7,212 nucleotides of DNA from Chloroflexia bacterium (GTDB taxonomy: Bacteria > Chloroflexota > Chloroflexia > Thermomicrobiales > UBA6265), in contig JACCVE010000164.1 of assembly GCA_013698285.1 (NCBI GenBank), positions 1 to 7,212 on the forward strand. Reading direction: 5' to 3'. A model generated the notes under the pieces. The model did no database searches. It was not told the DNA's origin and saw only the letters and a list, made by a program, of their open reading frames with translations. Both the position numbers and the translations under genes were made by a program. Positions within the stretch are counted from its first letter, which is position 1; each line of letters starts with the position of its first letter. Shown one piece after another: positions 5,574 through 7,212 of the stretch.

Positions 5574-6896
5574 ATGATCCCGGCCGCCCCGACCCGGCCC
5601 GTCGCCGGCCGCCCGGTCGCCGATCTCCGGCTCCACTGCATGGATTGTGGCACGGCCGTGGCGGGCGACACCGCCGTCGGGGTCTGTCCCGCCTGCGGCG
5701 GCCTGCTCGACGTGACCCTCGACCTGCCGGACCGGATCGACCCGGCCGCCATCGGCCAGGGGTTGCCGGCCGCGATCGCTCGCTCCGGCGTCTGGCGGTA
5801 CCGTGACCTCCTCCCCGCCCTGCCGGACGCGGCGATCGTCAGCCGCCAGGAGGGGAATACTCCTCTCTATTGGGATGACCGGCTCAGCGCCTACGCCGGG
5901 TTGACCGGCGCTTTCGGGGTCAAGCACGAGGGGCACAACCCGACCGCGTCGTTCAAGGACCGGGGGATGACCGTCGGGGTCAGCCACGCTCGCGCCACCG
6001 GGGCCTCGATCGTCGCCTGCGCCAGCACTGGCAACACCTCGGCCTCGCTGGCATCCTACGCGGCGGCGGCCGGCATCCCGGCCCTGGTCATCATCCCGGA
6101 GGGCAAGATCAGCGGCGGCAAGCTGGCCCAGACGATTGCCTACGGCGCCAAGGTGGTCCAGGTCGAGGGCGACTTCGACCTCGCCCTGACCCTGTTGCGG
6201 GAACTGACGACCAAGCACGACGTCTACCTCTGCAACTCGGTCAACCCGTTCCGCCTGGAGGGGCAGAAGACGATCGTCTTCGAGCTGATGGAGCAACTCG
6301 GCTGGCGGGTCCCGGACGTGATCGCCCTGCCCGGCGGCAACCTCGGCAACACCGGAGCCTTCGGCAAGGCCCTGGGCGAACTGCTCCGGGTCGGCCTGAT
6401 CGACCGGCTACCCCAGCTGGCGATCATCCAGGCCGTCGGGGCCTCTCCCTTCGCCGCCTACCATGCCGGAGGCTGGACCGCCTACGCCCCGATGGCGGCC
6501 GAGACGATCGCCACGGCGATCAAGATCGGCGACCCGGCCAGCACCCCCCGGGCCCGCCGCTCGGTCGAACTGACCCGGGGCCTGGTGACCACCGTCACCG
6601 ACGACGAGATCATGGACGCCAAGGCCGCGATCGACCGGACTGGGATCGGCTGCGAACCCGCCTCGGCCGCCTCGCTGGCGGGCACCCGGCGACTAGTGGC
6701 GGAGGGGCACATCACCGCCGACGCGACGGTGGTCGGCATCCTGACCGGTCACGTCCTGAAAGACGCGGACGCGGTGGTGGCCTATCACCTGGGCGACCTC
6801 GACGGCGCGGCGCGGCCGGGATCGAACCGTCCGGTCCGGATCGCGGCGGACCTGGCGGCCCTGGAACGCGTGGTGGACGATGCGCTTCACGGTTAG
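5574..6896 (+). CDS. thrC: Threonine synthase with N-terminal zinc ribbon
   Basis: The enzyme converts O-phospho-L-homoserine and water to L-threonine and phosphate using PLP, in the cytosol. The 440-residue product opens with a zinc-ribbon-like module: CMDC (Cys22, Cys25) and CPAC (Cys38, Cys41), common in one branch of threonine synthases. The fold-type II PLP core follows. NPTASFKDRGM contains the PLP lysine Lys128, STGNTSAS (151-158) binds cofactor or substrate, and LPGGNLGNTGAFGKAL (252-267) holds the glycine-rich cofactor-phosphate loop. ATG 5574 was chosen because residues encoded upstream (5328-5573) are Pro/Arg-rich and run back into the terminator hairpin. AAGGGA at 5558-5563 is a somewhat distant (10 nt) ribosome site. 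thrB begins inside its last codons. A cysteate synthase or other related fold-type II enzyme is less likely given the thrB neighbour. Confidence 0.96.
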   Translation: MIPAAPTRPVAGRPVADLRLHCMDCGTAVAGDTAVGVCPACGGLLDVTLDLPDRIDPAAIGQGLPAAIARSGVWRYRDLLPALPDAAIVSRQEGNTPLYWDDRLSAYAGLTGAFGVKHEGHNPTASFKDRGMTVGVSHARATGASIVACASTGNTSASLASYAAAAGIPALVIIPEGKISGGKLAQTIAYGAKVVQVEGDFDLALTLLRELTTKHDVYLCNSVNPFRLEGQKTIVFELMEQLGWRVPDVIALPGGNLGNTGAFGKALGELLRVGLIDRLPQLAIIQAVGASPFAAYHAGGWTAYAPMAAETIATAIKIGDPASTPRARRSVELTRGLVTTVTDDEIMDAKAAIDRTGIGCEPASAASLAGTRRLVAEGHITADATVVGILTGHVLKDADAVVAYHLGDLDGAARPGSNRPVRIAADLAALERVVDDALHG

Positions 6897-7212
6897 GGCA
6901 CCGGCCTCCTCGGCCAACCTGGGACCGGGCTTCGACGCCGTCGGCCTGGCCCTCGACCTCTGGAACACCCTGACGGTGGAGGCCGACGATGCCGCCGTCG
7001 AGGCCGCCCGGTCTGACAGGGCCGACACCGGAGTGGCGGAACGCGGCGCGTTCGGCCGACGCCCGAAGGGTGGCGACCTCCCGGGCACCGGTGGGCTCCG
7101 CGACGATTGGGACGTGGTCGTCACCCCGGCCACGGGCCGCGACGCGGGGATGCTGGACAGCCGGGAGAACCTGGCGGTCAAGGCGATGCAGGTCGTCGCC
7201 GCCGACCACGGC
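6880..7212 (+). CDS. thrB: Homoserine kinase, N-terminal part (cut by window end)
   Basis: ATG 6880 opens a frame of 111 codons running off the window. The N-terminus MRFTVRAPASSANLGPGFDAVGLALDLWNTL is the typical opening of homoserine kinase, a GHMP-family enzyme that phosphorylates L-homoserine with ATP to give the substrate of ThrC. The ATP-binding PxxxGLGSSA motif expected later lies beyond the window. The start overlaps the last 17 bp of thrC in another frame, with only a weak GGTGGA upstream, so translation is probably coupled to thrC. Between the first strands and the later ENLAVKAM segment there is a long Gly/Arg/Asp-rich stretch (about residues 46-85) that looks longer than in the enterobacterial enzyme. 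Full family length is about 300 residues, so roughly two thirds is missing. Confidence 0.94.
   Translation, partial: MRFTVRAPASSANLGPGFDAVGLALDLWNTLTVEADDAAVEAARSDRADTGVAERGAFGRRPKGGDLPGTGGLRDDWDVVVTPATGRDAGMLDSRENLAVKAMQVVAADHG

Noticed and set aside
4098..6296. Very long open frame (732 codons) on the minus strand across the sortase and thrC genes
   Set aside because: It is antisense to two clearly recognisable genes, is Arg/Gly/Pro/Asp-rich with no recognisable domain, and fits the long spurious frames expected opposite GC-rich genes.

Overview
The window is about 7.2 kb of GC-rich bacterial DNA with six genes, all on the + strand. Two are cut by the window edges: the enolase-superfamily gene at the left and thrB at the right. 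The organism is most likely a GC-rich member of the Chloroflexota (Thermomicrobia/Sphaerobacter-like) or an actinobacterium. This rests on base composition, a class F-like sortase, the PdxS/PdxT route to vitamin B6 and a zinc-ribbon threonine synthase followed by an overlapping homoserine kinase. It is inference; nothing in the window (no rRNA, no marker gene) settles it.

Layout. 1-1135: 3' part of a mandelate racemase/muconate lactonizing (enolase superfamily) sugar-acid dehydratase-like gene. 1248-2162: a DHDPS/N-acetylneuraminate-lyase family Schiff-base aldolase or dehydratase that lacks the residues needed to be DapA. The pair looks like a small sugar-acid catabolic unit. 2163-2361: a regulatory interval with a good sigma70-like promoter and repeated ATTGGATG/CATCCAAT inverted repeats. 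2362-3288: pdxS. 3566-4303: pdxT. Together they encode the two-subunit pyridoxal 5'-phosphate (PLP) synthase. 4572-5273: an exported class F-like sortase, closed by a strong hairpin at 5314-5345. 5574-6896: thrC. 6880-7212: start of thrB, overlapping thrC by 17 bp.

How the genes fit together. The first two genes plausibly act in sequence: dehydration of an aldonic or aldaric acid to a 2-keto-3-deoxy acid, then retro-aldol cleavage or further dehydration. PdxS and PdxT make PLP from a pentose phosphate, a triose phosphate and glutamine. ThrC is a PLP enzyme, so the window holds both a cofactor supplier and a cofactor user, but an independent terminator and sortase gene separate them and no shared control is visible. 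ThrB and ThrC are the last two steps from homoserine to threonine.

I see no mobile element, CRISPR array, tRNA, rRNA or phage gene. Most of the window is ordinary metabolism. The points most worth a second look are the repeated palindromes before pdxS, the altered active site of the DHDPS-family protein and its pairing with the dehydratase-like gene, and the lone sortase without a visible substrate.
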